Of a DNA stretch of 64,000 nucleotides, positions 17,142-29,312 are shown piece after piece. The stretch covers positions 35,358-99,357 of the forward strand of contig JASJCQ010000017.1 of the NCBI GenBank assembly GCA_030065915.1. The letters run 5' to 3'. Below the pieces are notes generated by a model. That model was not told where the DNA came from. It was given only the letters and a program-made list of their open reading frames with translations, and made no database searches. Every line of letters begins with the position of its first letter. The first letter of the stretch is position 1. The stretch comes from Woeseiaceae bacterium (GTDB lineage Bacteria > Pseudomonadota > Gammaproteobacteria > Steroidobacterales > Woeseiaceae). The position numbers and the translations under genes are program-made.

Positions 17142-17888
17142 TCACTCGTCGGATGATTGTTCCAGAGATGCGACCAGTTCCGGCAAAATCAATCCGGACT
17201 GCCCCGCGATGACGAAATTGAATTCCGGCCCGCCCGTAGGCTCCGGATTGATTTCCGCGGTGACGGCACCGCTCTGCCGCGCCAGACCGGTCAGCCCCGC
17301 AGCCGGGTATACCTGCGACGAGGTGCCGACGCACAGCATGACATCGCAGCGCTCCGCGGCCTCGCTTGAGCGGTACAGCGCTTGTTGCGGAATCGCCTCG
17401 CCGAACCAGACGACGCCCGGCCGCAGCAGGTTGCCGCAGTGGTTGCAGTAAGGAATCTCATCGTCGTTGGCGGCCGGGTCGGCGCAGCCGGCGATGCAAA
17501 TGTCTGCGAACAGGTCACCGTGAAACTCGACGATGTTCTGGCTGCCGCCCGCCCGGTGCAGGCGATCGACGTTTTGCGTAACGAGGGTGAATTCATCGAA
17601 GCGTCGTTCGAGTTCTGCGAGTGCAATGTGGCCGGCATTGGGCCTGCTCTTTGCCACCAGTTCGCGGCGCCATCGATACCACTTCCAGACGAACGCGGGG
17701 TCGGCCAGGAAGGCCTCCATGGTTGCCAGCGATTCCGGGCGGTATTTTTCCCAGAGGCCCGTCTGAGCTTCGCGGAAGGTCGGGACGCCGCTCTCGGCAG
17801 AGACGCCGGCGCCGGTCAGGACACAGACACGCCGCGCTGCCCGAAGCGCCCCGGTGAGCGCTTCAGGTATTGCGGTTGAGCCCTGCAT
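17142..17888 (-). CDS. cobB: Sir2-type NAD-dependent protein deacylase
   Basis: A 248-residue sirtuin. It has the NAD-binding motif GAGVSAESGVPTFR (residues 26-39), TQNVDRLH, catalytic His in EFHG, four zinc-type cysteines (ICIAGC and YCNHC) and the C-terminal GTSSQVYPAAG and EINPEP segments. The WYRWRRE segment provides the Tyr-x-x-Arg pair that, in SIRT5 and class III bacterial sirtuins, favours desuccinylation or demalonylation. It lies 6 bases downstream of aconitase, consistent with a role tied to central metabolism. That functional link is inference. Confidence 0.93.
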   Translation of the reverse strand: MQGSTAIPEALTGALRAARRVCVLTGAGVSAESGVPTFREAQTGLWEKYRPESLATMEAFLADPAFVWKWYRWRRELVAKSRPNAGHIALAELERRFDEFTLVTQNVDRLHRAGGSQNIVEFHGDLFADICIAGCADPAANDDEIPYCNHCGNLLRPGVVWFGEAIPQQALYRSSEAAERCDVMLCVGTSSQVYPAAGLTGLARQSGAVTAEINPEPTGGPEFNFVIAGQSGLILPELVASLEQSSDE

Positions 17889-17894
17889 CCGCGA

Positions 17895-20558
<2,664 letters not shown>

Positions 20559-20650
20559 TGTCAGTATCCTCTGTGATTATCGTGTGCAGCGAAGATGCTG
20601 CCAGGCCGGCCAATTCGGCCGAATGTCAAAATACGAGTAGGGCGTTCCAT

Positions 20651-21790
20651 TCAGGTGCCGACGTCCCTGACCGTGTCAATGCCCGCCATCGAACTGCGAT
20701 GCAGACGATCAATAACGGCGCCGCCCAGGCAGCGTTCACCGTCGTAGAAAACGACAAACTGCCCGGGCGTGACGGCGCGCTGCCGTTCGTCGAATTCGAC
20801 ATGCAGCAAACCGTCGGCATTCTCTTTGAGCGTGCAGGCCTGGTCTGGTTGCCGGTAACGGACCTTGGCCGTACACCTGAAGTTCCCGAGCTTAGCCGGC
20901 GGTGTACCGATCCAGCTGGCGTCGCTGGCGTCGAGCCCGTCGCTGAACAGCAGGTCGTGTTCGCCCTGCGCAACCACGAGCACGTTTTCTTTGATGCGCT
21001 TGTCGACGACGTACCAGGGCTCGTCACCGGCATCGCGTCGGCCCCCGATACCCAGTCCCTGCCGCTGGCCCAGGGTGTAGTACATCAGGCCGACGTGTTC
21101 GCCGACGTCGTCGCCATCCGGCGTCAGCATCCGGCCAGGCGATGCGGGCAGATAGGTCTTCAGGAACTCACGAAACGGCCGTTCTCCGATGAAACAGATG
21201 CCGGTGCTGTCCTTCTTGCCGTGGACCGCCAACCCGTATTCCCTGGCAATGCGGCGGACTTCGTCTTTTTGCAGGCCGCCCAGCGGGAAGACTGTCTCGG
21301 CCAGCGCTGTTTCGCTGACTGCGTGCAGGAAGTAGCTCTGGTCCTTGTTCTGATCGGCACCTTTCAGGAGCGCGGTTTCGCCGTCAATCTCGGCGGTGCG
21401 GGCATAGTGACCGGTCGCCAGCAGCTCGCCGCCGAGTCGTTTTGCGTATTGTCGAAACACACCGAACTTGATCTCGCGATTACACAGGATGTCCGGGTTC
21501 GGCGTGCGTCCGCGCCGGTATTCGTCGAGAAAATATTCGAAGACGCGATCCCGGTACTCACGCGCAAAATTGACATGATGCAGCGGTATGTCGAGTTGCT
21601 CGCAGACGCGTCGGGCATCCTGCAGGTCATCGGCCGCGGTGCAGTACCCGTCGTCGTCCTCCCAGTTGGTCATGTGCAGGGCCCGGACATCGGCACCTGC
21701 CTGTTTCAACAGTATCGCAGCCACGGCGGAATCGACGCCGCCGGACAGGCCGAGGATCACTGATCTGCCGTTGAGTGAGGAGCGAAACAT
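20651..21790 (-). CDS. mnmA: tRNA-specific 2-thiouridylase MnmA
   Basis: A 379-residue enzyme thiolating U34 of tRNA Lys, Glu and Gln. It has the PP-loop SGGVDSAV (residues 16-23), the catalytic cysteine regions [12 protein letters not shown] and [12 protein letters not shown], and TGHYAR. An in-frame TTG lies six codons upstream, but the ATG at 21790 gives the usual N-terminus. It is the gene next to nudJ, as in E. coli (purB-hflD-mnmA-nudJ region), although the internal order here differs. Confidence 0.96.
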   Translation of the reverse strand: MFRSSLNGRSVILGLSGGVDSAVAAILLKQAGADVRALHMTNWEDDDGYCTAADDLQDARRVCEQLDIPLHHVNFAREYRDRVFEYFLDEYRRGRTPNPDILCNREIKFGVFRQYAKRLGGELLATGHYARTAEIDGETALLKGADQNKDQSYFLHAVSETALAETVFPLGGLQKDEVRRIAREYGLAVHGKKDSTGICFIGERPFREFLKTYLPASPGRMLTPDGDDVGEHVGLMYYTLGQRQGLGIGGRRDAGDEPWYVVDKRIKENVLVVAQGEHDLLFSDGLDASDASWIGTPPAKLGNFRCTAKVRYRQPDQACTLKENADGLLHVEFDERQRAVTPGQFVVFYDGERCLGGAVIDRLHRSSMAGIDTVRDVGT

Positions 21791-21859
21791 AGCCCGCGAT
21801 AATATCAAAGCCCCCGTTATCGCGGGTGGAAAGACGCGCTTGAAGCGATGAGAACCGGG

Positions 21860-22354
21860 TTAAACGAGATCTGCGCGCGCGAGAACCGCTTCGACGTTTT
21901 TTTGCAGGGACAGCATGCCGGAGAGCAGGGCGTCCGACTGGCGTTTACCCTGTTCGAAGTCATGGACGCAACGCAGGACGACCGGCGTCCTGAGCCGGTG
22001 CCTGGCGTGTTCCAGGTCGTCGCGCGTCATCCACAGACGCCGGATCACGCCGCTGTCGAGGCTCCGCGACTCGTCGCAGTCCACGTAGTCCGAGGCGTAG
22101 ACCAGTTTCAGGAACTGCTGCCGGGTCTGCGGGTGAATCCACAGGTAGACGCCGATCAGTTCGCGCGGCTTGACCGTGCAACCCGTCTCTTCAAGGGTTT
22201 CCCGGACGATGGCCTGTTCCGGCGACTCTCCGGCATCGATATGGCCGCCCGGCTGAGTCAGCACACGGCGCCCCGAGGAGAGCTCTTCAATGATCAGGTA
22301 TCGATCATCGTCGTGTCGCACGACCGCCGAGACGGTCAGGTCGGTTGGGAGCAT
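21860..22354 (-). CDS. nudJ: Nudix hydrolase, NudJ-like
   Basis: A 164-residue Nudix protein with a complete Nudix box, GGHIDAGESPEQ followed by AIVRETLEETGC (about residues 36-59). NudJ proteins dephosphorylate thiamine and nucleoside pyrophosphates. The position directly upstream of mnmA on the same strand supports the NudJ assignment, but substrate choice cannot be confirmed from the motif alone. Confidence 0.88.
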   Translation of the reverse strand: MLPTDLTVSAVVRHDDDRYLIIEELSSGRRVLTQPGGHIDAGESPEQAIVRETLEETGCTVKPRELIGVYLWIHPQTRQQFLKLVYASDYVDCDESRSLDSGVIRRLWMTRDDLEHARHRLRTPVVLRCVHDFEQGKRQSDALLSGMLSLQKNVEAVLARADLV

Positions 22355-22531
22355 CAGTTTCCACTCGCGCCGTGCGGTGCGACCGGGGCTGCCGGACGGA
22401 TGGAAGATACGATGCCGCGACTCTGCGTTTCTCGTCGTTCAACTGACGTTGCCAAGTGTCTCACTCCTTGAGTCTTGATAGTCGCCTTGCGGGCCGCGAG
22501 CACGACTTTTCGTTTAACGCGTGCGAGCCTG

Positions 22532-23092
22532 CTAGATACCCAGTTGGCGGAATTCCATTTCTACTTCGCTGGCAAACCAGATCTCATCGAACATCTTGCC
22601 GTACAGCCGTGCAACGGCGGGCTCGTAGGTATCCGCGATGCCTTCCCAGCGACTGGCCTGCAGCCGGTAGACGAGCGCCGTTTCATCGGCAATGCAGAAC
22701 GACTCGGCGTGCGTCCGCAGATCCTCGCGAACGTGCCGGAATTCGATGTAGGTATTGAGCCGCCGGCCCAGGTGCACGAAATTGTTGCCGTTCTTGATTG
22801 CGCGCATCGGGTCGGCGATCAGGACCCGGATTCGGGCATAGGTCTGGGACAGGACGAGTCGCTTGATGATCTCGAGGAACTCGGGATCGTCATAGATGCC
22901 GGGTTCCAGGTCGTGGGTAAAGATGGAAACCTTACGCTTGGCTTCACGTGCCGTTTCGATAACGGCCTGGCGCATCTCTTCCCGCGTAGAGATTACCCAG
23001 CGCTTACCTTTTTTTCGAGCCTCTTCCATTCGCGACAGCCAGCATTCCCCGGTTGCGATCAATTGCACGTAATGCCCGATTAGTGTACCCAT
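22532..23092 (-). CDS. PLD-like half-domain protein of unknown function
   Basis: A 186-residue soluble protein. The segments RKVSIFTHDLEPGIYDD, RIRVLIADPMRAIKNGNNFVHLGRRL and SFCIADETALVYR resemble the core strands of phospholipase-D-like domains. No clear HKD motif is present, so catalysis is doubtful. It sits between purB and nudJ, roughly where hflD lies in E. coli. The start could also be the Met at residue 22 (MEEARKKGKR). The family name is not recognised with confidence. Confidence 0.65.
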   Translation of the reverse strand: MGTLIGHYVQLIATGECWLSRMEEARKKGKRWVISTREEMRQAVIETAREAKRKVSIFTHDLEPGIYDDPEFLEIIKRLVLSQTYARIRVLIADPMRAIKNGNNFVHLGRRLNTYIEFRHVREDLRTHAESFCIADETALVYRLQASRWEGIADTYEPAVARLYGKMFDEIWFASEVEMEFRQLGI

Positions 23093-23172
23093 CGACCTCG
23101 CCGAAAATTGTCGACTGGTTCACGTAATTGCTCGATATATTCGCGGCTTGCGTTACTTTACTGAGCGGGCAC

Positions 23173-24546
23173 TCAAATATCCGGATCCCGCGCCAGTCTG
23201 CCGGCGAGTCCGATATAGGATTCCGGACGGAGCGCCAGCAGTCGTTCCCGTTCGGTTTCCGGGATGTCGAGGGAGCTGACGAACTCCCGTATCAGCGCCT
23301 CATCGACCGGTCGCCCGCGGGTCAGCGCCTTGAGTTTTTCGTAGGGTTCCGGAATCCCGTAACGGCGCATAACCGTCTGCACAGCCTCGGCGAGCACCTC
23401 CCAGGCGCCTTCGACGTCGTTGGCAATTGCCTCTGCGTTGATCTGGAGTTTGCCGAGACCCTTCTTCAGCGAGTCGAGCGCAATCAGCAGGTAGCCGATC
23501 GCAACGCCGAAGTTGCGCTGGACGGTTGAGTCCGTCAGGTCGCGCTGCCAGCGAGAAATCGGCAGCTTTTCGGCGAGATGGCTGAGCATCGCATTGGCCA
23601 GCCCCAGGTTGCCTTCGGCATTCTCGAAGTCGATCGGGTTGACCTTGTGCGGCATCGTCGACGAGCCTACCTCGCCTTCCTTGACCTTCTGCCTGAAGTA
23701 ACCCAGCGAGATGTAGCTCCAGATGTCGCGGCTCAGGTCGATCAGGATCGTGTTGTAGCGCACCAGCGCATGCGCATACTCGGCCGTCCAGTCGTGCGGT
23801 TCGATCTGCGTCGTGTGCGTGTTCTGCGTCAGTCCCAGCGACTCGACGAACTGCCGGCTGACCTCGGGCCAGTCGATGTCGGGGTAAGCGACGTGGTGCG
23901 CGTTGAAGTTGCCGACCGCTCCGTTGAACTTGCCGAGGATCGTAACGTCATTGAATCGCTGCTGGGCGCTCTTCAGTCGCGCAGCGACATTCGCCATTTC
24001 CTTGCCCATCGTGGTCGGGCTTGCGGTCTGCCCGTGCGTACGGGACAGCATGGCCGTGTCAGCCTGCTCGACCGCCAGCTTCTTCAGCGAGAGCCGGATC
24101 TCGCGCATCGCCGCCGTCAGCACGTCCTTGCGCGCAGAGCGCAGCATCAGTGCGTAGGCGAGGTTGTTGATGTCTTCCGACGTACAGGCGAAGTGCAGGA
24201 AATCCTTCAGGCTGTCCGTCTCCGGTCCGTTTCCGATGCGCTCGCGGATGAAGTACTCGACCGCCTTGACGTCATGATTGGTCGTCGCCTCTATCTCCTT
24301 GACCCTTTCGGCGTCGTCGATACCAAAGTCATCGACGATGCTGTTCAGGATGTCTTTCATGACCGAAGAGACCGGCGGCAGCTCTTCGATGCCTTCATGG
24401 TCGGCGAGGCACTGGAGCCAGCGAACCTCGACGAGCACGCGGAACCGGATCAGGCCGTACTCGCTAAAGATATCGCGCAGCGGTTCGACTTTCGCGGCGT
24501 AGCGTCCGTCGGCGGGCGAGAGGGCTCGAAGGGTAGAGACTTTCAT
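23173..24546 (-). CDS. purB: Adenylosuccinate lyase
   Basis: A 457-residue enzyme of the fumarase/aspartase superfamily acting in two steps of purine synthesis. It has the superfamily signature SSTMPHKVNPIDFENAEGN and the segments TSEDINN and RTHGQTASPTTMGKE. The ATG at 24546 gives the E. coli-like N-terminus MKVSTLRALSPADGRY; the frame is open eight codons upstream. It is divergent from fumC, with a 109-base intergenic region carrying both promoters. Confidence 0.97.
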   Translation of the reverse strand: MKVSTLRALSPADGRYAAKVEPLRDIFSEYGLIRFRVLVEVRWLQCLADHEGIEELPPVSSVMKDILNSIVDDFGIDDAERVKEIEATTNHDVKAVEYFIRERIGNGPETDSLKDFLHFACTSEDINNLAYALMLRSARKDVLTAAMREIRLSLKKLAVEQADTAMLSRTHGQTASPTTMGKEMANVAARLKSAQQRFNDVTILGKFNGAVGNFNAHHVAYPDIDWPEVSRQFVESLGLTQNTHTTQIEPHDWTAEYAHALVRYNTILIDLSRDIWSYISLGYFRQKVKEGEVGSSTMPHKVNPIDFENAEGNLGLANAMLSHLAEKLPISRWQRDLTDSTVQRNFGVAIGYLLIALDSLKKGLGKLQINAEAIANDVEGAWEVLAEAVQTVMRRYGIPEPYEKLKALTRGRPVDEALIREFVSSLDIPETERERLLALRPESYIGLAGRLARDPDI

Positions 24547-24655
24547 GGCGATAAAACCAGCATGGACCACATTAGGGTGTAAACTCGGCGACGCGAATAA
24601 TACACGAATGCGCCTGCTGTCCGGCAGTCCGACCCATCAATCACCGAGGCCCAGC

Positions 24656-26044
24656 ATGAACGACAAATCGTACCGTACCGAGCATGACAGTATGGGTGAG
24701 CTCAAGGTACCTTCCGATGCGCTGTGGGGCGCACAGACGCAACGTGCGGTCCAGAACTTCCTGATCAGCGGGCTGACGATGCCGCGCCGGTTCATCGAGG
24801 CGCTGGGACTGGTCAAATGGGCGGCCGCGGGTGCGAACGCCGAGCTTGGCCTGATCAAGAGCGACATCGCCATGGCGGTCCAAAAAGCGGCGCTTGACGT
24901 TGCCGGCGGCGAATACGACCAGCATTTCCCCGTCGACGTATTCCAGACCGGCTCGGGCACCAGCTCGAACATGAATGCCAATGAGGTCATCGCGCACTTG
25001 GCGACCAGCGACCTCGGGCGGGACGTGCACCCCAATGACCACGTCAACATGAGCCAGAGCAGCAATGACGTTATCCCGACCTGTGTGCATCTGAGCGCAT
25101 CGATTGGCTTGCAGCAGCAGTTGCTGCCGGCGCTCGAGAAGCTGTCCAGCGTGCTCGAGACCAAGGCGGATGAAGTCCGCGATGTTGTGAAAACCGGCCG
25201 CACGCACCTGATGGACGCCATGCCCGTGACACTGGGCCAGGAGCTCGATGGATGGCGCGCCCAGGTCGACAACGCCGCCGAGCGGCTGCGCGGTACGCTG
25301 CCGCGCATTTCGGCACTGGCGCAGGGCGGCACGGCCGTCGGCACCGGCATCAACGCGCACCCGAGGTTTGGCGACAAGGTCGCCGTGCTGCTCAGCGAGC
25401 ATACGGGTTTCGAGTTCAGCTCGAACGCCAGCAAGTTCGACGCGCTTTCCAGCCAGGACGCGGCCGTGGAGGTGTCTGGTCAGCTCCGTGGGCTTGCCGT
25501 CGTGCTGACGAAGATCTCCAACGATCTGAGATGGATGAATTCAGGGCCGCTCGCAGGTATTGGCGAGATTGCACTGCCGGCATTGCAGCCGGGCTCCAGC
25601 ATCATGCCGGGCAAGGTCAACCCGGTGATTCCGGAGGCGGTTGCCATGGTCTGCGCACAGGTCATCGGTAACGACGCGACCATCGCCATGGGCGGCCAGT
25701 CGGGCAACTTCCAGTTGAACGTCATGCTGCCGGTCGTGGCCTATAACCTGATCCAGAGTATCGACATCCTGTCGAATGCCGCTGTCGTGCTCGGCGAGAG
25801 CGCTATCGCCGGATTCACGGTGAACGAGGACAACATCAATCGTGCCCTCGGTCGCAACCCGATACTGGTAACGGCCCTGAATCCCGTCATCGGTTACGAG
25901 CTGGGCGCGGCAGTCGCCAAGAAGGCCTACGCCGACGGCCGTCCGGTCAAGGAGGTTGCACGCGAGATGACGGACTTGAACGACGACGAGCTCGATCGCC
26001 TGCTGGATCCGGCCTCGTTAACCGAAGGCGGTATCAAGAACTGA
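24656..26044 (+). CDS. fumC: Class II fumarate hydratase
   Basis: A 462-residue, iron-independent fumarase converting fumarate to malate in the TCA cycle. It has the signature GSSIMPGKVNP, the active-site segments GSGTSSNMNANEVIA and GRTHLMDAMPVTLGQE, and the N-terminal YRTEHDSMGELKVP. The frame is open upstream, but the ATG at 24656 gives the usual N-terminus. Downstream genes follow closely on the same strand. Confidence 0.97.
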   Translation: MNDKSYRTEHDSMGELKVPSDALWGAQTQRAVQNFLISGLTMPRRFIEALGLVKWAAAGANAELGLIKSDIAMAVQKAALDVAGGEYDQHFPVDVFQTGSGTSSNMNANEVIAHLATSDLGRDVHPNDHVNMSQSSNDVIPTCVHLSASIGLQQQLLPALEKLSSVLETKADEVRDVVKTGRTHLMDAMPVTLGQELDGWRAQVDNAAERLRGTLPRISALAQGGTAVGTGINAHPRFGDKVAVLLSEHTGFEFSSNASKFDALSSQDAAVEVSGQLRGLAVVLTKISNDLRWMNSGPLAGIGEIALPALQPGSSIMPGKVNPVIPEAVAMVCAQVIGNDATIAMGGQSGNFQLNVMLPVVAYNLIQSIDILSNAAVVLGESAIAGFTVNEDNINRALGRNPILVTALNPVIGYELGAAVAKKAYADGRPVKEVAREMTDLNDDELDRLLDPASLTEGGIKN

Positions 26045-26070
26045 GCGCTGTCAGCCGCAAGCGGTCACCA

Positions 26071-26700
26071 ATGCGTCCGGATGCCGACGATCTGCGCGAA
26101 CTGTTTGCGCCGACGAGCAAGCCTAAGGACCCGATGGACATCGAGCTGCCGCCAGGCAGCGAGCGGTGGCCGGAACAGTTGCGGGAAGAGCTGTCCACGG
26201 ACCTGAAGCCGGCCGGCGTGCTGATTCCTGTCGTCCAGCGTCGCCGTGACCTGACGATCCTGATGACGCGGCGCGCGGATTACCTGGCTCACCATCCCGG
26301 GCAGGTCAGTTTCCCTGGCGGGCGCATGGAGGAGGCCGATGTCGACATCGTCGAGACGGCGCTGCGTGAAACCGAGGAGGAGGTCGGTATCGCTCGCCAC
26401 CAGGTGACGGTCATCGGACATATGCGACCGACGCCGACCATCACCGGCTACGCCGTGACCCCGACGGTCGGGCTGATCGAAGAGGATCTCCAGCTGACGC
26501 CGGATCCCGGTGAGGTTGCCGACATATTCGAGGTGCCGCTGGAATACCTGATGGACACGGGCAATTACCGCGAGTCCTACCGCGACTTCAAGGGACAGAA
26601 ATTCCGCGTCATCGAGGTTCAGTTCGAGGGTCAGCGAATCTGGGGCGCCACCGCTTTTATGCTTTCAAGATTCATAAATCATATTAAAAACAATATTTAA
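26071..26700 (+). CDS. Nudix CoA-pyrophosphatase-like hydrolase (NudL type)
   Basis: A 209-residue protein with the NudL/CoAse signature LTILMTRRADYLAHHPGQVS plus FPGGRMEEAD, and a Nudix box continuing to ALRETEEEVG. Proteins with this pattern hydrolyse coenzyme A to 4'-phosphopantetheine and 3',5'-ADP. It begins 26 bases after fumC. The last codons are strikingly AT-rich (FINHIKNNI), unlike the rest of the gene. mazG begins 2 bases later. Confidence 0.88.
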   Translation: MRPDADDLRELFAPTSKPKDPMDIELPPGSERWPEQLREELSTDLKPAGVLIPVVQRRRDLTILMTRRADYLAHHPGQVSFPGGRMEEADVDIVETALRETEEEVGIARHQVTVIGHMRPTPTITGYAVTPTVGLIEEDLQLTPDPGEVADIFEVPLEYLMDTGNYRESYRDFKGQKFRVIEVQFEGQRIWGATAFMLSRFINHIKNNI

Positions 26701-26702
26701 CG

Positions 26703-27476
26703 GTGAAAATCGAGAAACTGCTTGAAGTAATGGCGGCCCTCAGGGATCCGCGAACGGGCTGCCCCTGGGACCTCGAACAGGACTTCGACACGATTGCGCC
26801 GTACACGATCGAAGAGGCGTACGAGGTCGCAGACGCGATTGGTGACAAGGACTACGAAGGCCTGAAGAGCGAGCTCGGTGATCTGTTGTTGCAGGTCGTT
26901 TTTCACGCGCAGATGGCCGACGAGAAAGGCTTGTTTGCCTTTGACGACGTCGTTGAGACGATCACCGGCAAGATGTTGCGTCGTCATCCGCATGTGTTCG
27001 GCAGCGATGAAGAGCGCGCGCGGGGCCCGGTGCCGGGCAGCTGGGAGGCCATCAAGGCCTCGGAACGCGGAGAGTCGGCGGACAGCAGCGTTCTCGCTGG
27101 CGTCGCGAAGGCGCTGCCGGCATTGAAGAGGTCGGAGAAGCTCGGCGAGCGCGCGGCGACGGTGGGTTTCGATTGGCCCGACCAGCACGGCGTCCGCGAC
27201 AAGATCGAGGAGGAACTCAGCGAAGTCGTCGACGCCGTCGGGACCCGGTCTCCGGAACTCGTCGAGGAGGAGATCGGTGACCTGCTGTACTCCGTCGTCA
27301 ACCTGGCCAGGCACCTTGGCGTCGACCCCGAACATGCGCTGACGCTTGCGAACCGGAAATTCGAACGCCGTTTCCGTTCGATGGAAGGCGAGTTCGCCGC
27401 ACAGGGCGAGGAAATGAAGAACATGTCCCTTGCTGCGCTGGACCGGGCGTGGCGGAGAGCCAAGACCCGCACCTGA
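26703..27476 (+). CDS. mazG: Nucleoside triphosphate pyrophosphohydrolase MazG
   Basis: A 257-residue all-alpha enzyme with two MazG domains, near the E. coli length. The first carries CPWDLEQDFDTIAPYTIEEA and the metal-binding ExxE-type segments GDLLLQVVFHAQM; the second has EEELSEVVDA and EEIGDLLYSVVNLAR. It hydrolyses NTPs and non-canonical dNTPs and affects ppGpp levels in E. coli. The start is GTG at 26703. A weak GGCC-TTC-GGCC hairpin with a T-run lies at 27511-27526 and may end the transcript. Confidence 0.95.
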   Translation: MKIEKLLEVMAALRDPRTGCPWDLEQDFDTIAPYTIEEAYEVADAIGDKDYEGLKSELGDLLLQVVFHAQMADEKGLFAFDDVVETITGKMLRRHPHVFGSDEERARGPVPGSWEAIKASERGESADSSVLAGVAKALPALKRSEKLGERAATVGFDWPDQHGVRDKIEEELSEVVDAVGTRSPELVEEEIGDLLYSVVNLARHLGVDPEHALTLANRKFERRFRSMEGEFAAQGEEMKNMSLAALDRAWRRAKTRT

Positions 27477-27644
27477 TCGTTCCTTCCGCTCTCCAGGTCC
27501 CGTCGTTATTGGCCTTCGGCCGTTTTTGCGTCATCACCTGAACTCGGCTCCCTGCCGTTCAGGAAGCGTTCATTGGGTCAGCCGTAATCTTGTTGCCAAG
27601 CTGGCAGAGGGCCAGTTCATCGACACAAGGAAAAGGACAGGACA

Positions 27645-28199
27645 ATGAATGTGAAGACTGTAACGGCGGGCCTGGCTATTGCTGCCCTGGCGTTTTCAGG
27701 CGCGGCGATCGCCGATCCGGACCGTGGCTACCGAGCCAAGAAGGCACAGTATGACTATGCCCGGGTCATCAGCGCTGAGCCGATTATTCGCTATGTCACC
27801 GTCAAGACGCCGGTTCGCGAGTGCTGGGAAGAAACGGAATACCACGTTGTCGACCACGGTGCTCGCGGAAGTGCCGCAGGCACGCTGGTCGGCGCTATCG
27901 TCGGTGGTGTCATCGGTCACCAGTTCGGTAGCGGTCGCGGCAACGACGCGGCCACGGTGGCCGGCACGGTGATTGGCGCAGCTATCGGCAACGACGCATC
28001 CAAGAAAGGTCGCGGCGAAGAGGTGCGTTACGAACGACCGGTCGAGCGATGCACAACGACGATCCGGGAGCATGAGGAAGAACGTATCGACGGCTACCGC
28101 GTGATTTATCGCTACAACGGCCAGAAGTACTCGACTCGCATGCCCTACGATCCAGGCCAGAAACTTCGCGTGCGCGTCGACGTGCGTCCGGCCGGGTAA
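27645..28199 (+). CDS. Glycine-zipper 2TM-domain envelope protein
   Basis: A 184-residue protein with a signal peptide (cleavage near AAIA-D, residue 23/24) and a glycine zipper of two small-residue-rich segments (GTLVGAIVGGVIGHQFG and ATVAGTVIGAAIGND, about residues 80-115). A basic, Tyr-rich C-terminal domain follows. Two Cys residues flank the zipper and could form a disulfide. Such proteins are usually outer-membrane or periplasmic, related to the SlyB/17-kDa antigen group. The cellular role is unknown. Confidence 0.82.
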   Translation: MNVKTVTAGLAIAALAFSGAAIADPDRGYRAKKAQYDYARVISAEPIIRYVTVKTPVRECWEETEYHVVDHGARGSAAGTLVGAIVGGVIGHQFGSGRGNDAATVAGTVIGAAIGNDASKKGRGEEVRYERPVERCTTTIREHEEERIDGYRVIYRYNGQKYSTRMPYDPGQKLRVRVDVRPAG

Positions 28200-28224
28200 A
28201 CGGCCATAAACTCCTGATTGGATT

Positions 28225-28236
28225 GTGATGTATCAC
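28225..28236. promoter_or_regulatory. 12-bp perfect palindrome upstream of the PepSY-regulator operon
   Basis: GTGATGTATCAC is self-complementary and lies about 68 bases before the start of the PepSY protein gene, in a short AT-richer gap. It could be an operator half-site pair for a dimeric regulator. The CRP spacing (TGTGA-N6-TCACA) is not met. Confidence 0.3.
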
Positions 28237-28303
28237 GTTGCATTAAGCCTGCTGACATACGACACTTGCCAGCAGCGCTTGATGCTCGAAACCGGACTCT
28301 GAC

Positions 28304-28609
28304 GTGAAAAGCCTGATTGCCATCCTTACATGCCTGTTGATTGCCCTGCCGGCGGCGGCCTTCGACCTCGAAGCCGACCTAAAGCAGCTTGCCAACGGCG
28401 AGACCCTCGTGGAGCCGTCGCTGGAGGCCGCACAGGATGGAATGTCATTGTCCCAGGCGGTGGATTCTGTCCGCCGACGGGGCAACGTCGAGAGAATCGT
28501 CAGTGCGCAGACCCGGGTCGAGGGCGACCGCGAGATGCATCACATCCGTTACATGACAAAGGACGGCAAGGTCCGTACCGCAAAGGTGCGGGGCCGCCGG
28601 GTAAGGTGA
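28304..28609 (+). CDS. Small secreted PepSY-like protein
   Basis: A 101-residue protein with a signal peptide (MKSLIAILTCLLIALPAAAF) and a PepSY-type unit (SLSQAVDSVRRRGNVERIVSA then a strand pair HHIRYMTKDGKVRTAKVRG). PepSY domains are often encoded with two-component systems and may modulate sensing or proteolysis. It lies 7 bases before the response regulator, so it is probably the first gene of that operon. The start is GTG at 28304. Confidence 0.75.
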   Translation: MKSLIAILTCLLIALPAAAFDLEADLKQLANGETLVEPSLEAAQDGMSLSQAVDSVRRRGNVERIVSAQTRVEGDREMHHIRYMTKDGKVRTAKVRGRRVR

Positions 28610-28616
28610 GATCGCC

Positions 28617-29303
28617 ATGCGTGTGCTTGTAATTGAAGATGATGCAGTCTTAAGAGAATCACTTGTCAGCCAGCTCGAAGAGGGCGGCTTCGCCACGGAA
28701 CAGGCGGCAGACGGTCGGGAGGGGCTGTATTTTGCGCTCGAGTACCCGGTCGACCTGGCCATCATCGACCTTGGCCTGCCCGAGGTCTCCGGCCTGGATA
28801 TCATTCGCCAGGTCCGCGAGCAGGACAAGGCCTACCCGATCCTGATCCTGACGGCGCGCGATCGTTGGCAGGACAAGGTGGACGGCCTCAGCGCCGGCGC
28901 GGACGACTACGTCGTCAAACCGTTTCATTTCGAGGAAGTCAGTGCGCGAGTCAATGCGTTGCTGCGACGCTCGGGCGGCTGGGCATCATCTGTTTTGACG
29001 GCCGGTCCCGTACGTCTCGATATGGGTCGCCAGGAAGTCAGGGTCGAGGACAAGACCGTCGACCTGACCAGCTTCGAGTACAAAATCATGGAGTACCTGA
29101 TGGTTCGAGCCGGTCAGGTGATTTCCAAGTCCGAGCTGACTGACAGGCTCTACGACCAGGACTTCGAGCGCGACAGCAACGTTATCGAAGTCTTCATCGG
29201 ACGTCTGCGCAAGAAGCTCGATCCAGACAACTCTTTGAAGCCCATCGAAACGCTGCGGGGGCGCGGCTACCGGTTTGCGCTCGAGCGCGCCGGCGGTCAC
29301 TAA
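28617..29303 (+). CDS. OmpR/PhoP-family response regulator
   Basis: A 228-residue two-domain regulator. The receiver domain has Asp8/Asp9, the phospho-acceptor Asp51 (IIDLGLPEVSG), Thr in LILTARD and Lys in DYVVKPFHFEE. The C-terminal winged-helix DNA-binding domain includes VDLTSFEYKIMEYL and RLRKKLDPDN...TLRGRGYRF. Sequence and gene order resemble PhoP. The cognate kinase follows after 9 bases. The signal and targets are not known. Confidence 0.93.
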   Translation: MRVLVIEDDAVLRESLVSQLEEGGFATEQAADGREGLYFALEYPVDLAIIDLGLPEVSGLDIIRQVREQDKAYPILILTARDRWQDKVDGLSAGADDYVVKPFHFEEVSARVNALLRRSGGWASSVLTAGPVRLDMGRQEVRVEDKTVDLTSFEYKIMEYLMVRAGQVISKSELTDRLYDQDFERDSNVIEVFIGRLRKKLDPDNSLKPIETLRGRGYRFALERAGGH

Positions 29304-29312
29304 CTACCCCAC

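Noticed and set aside
28225..28236. CRP binding site
   Set aside because: GTGAT and ATCAC are separated by only 2 bases, not the spacing required for CRP.
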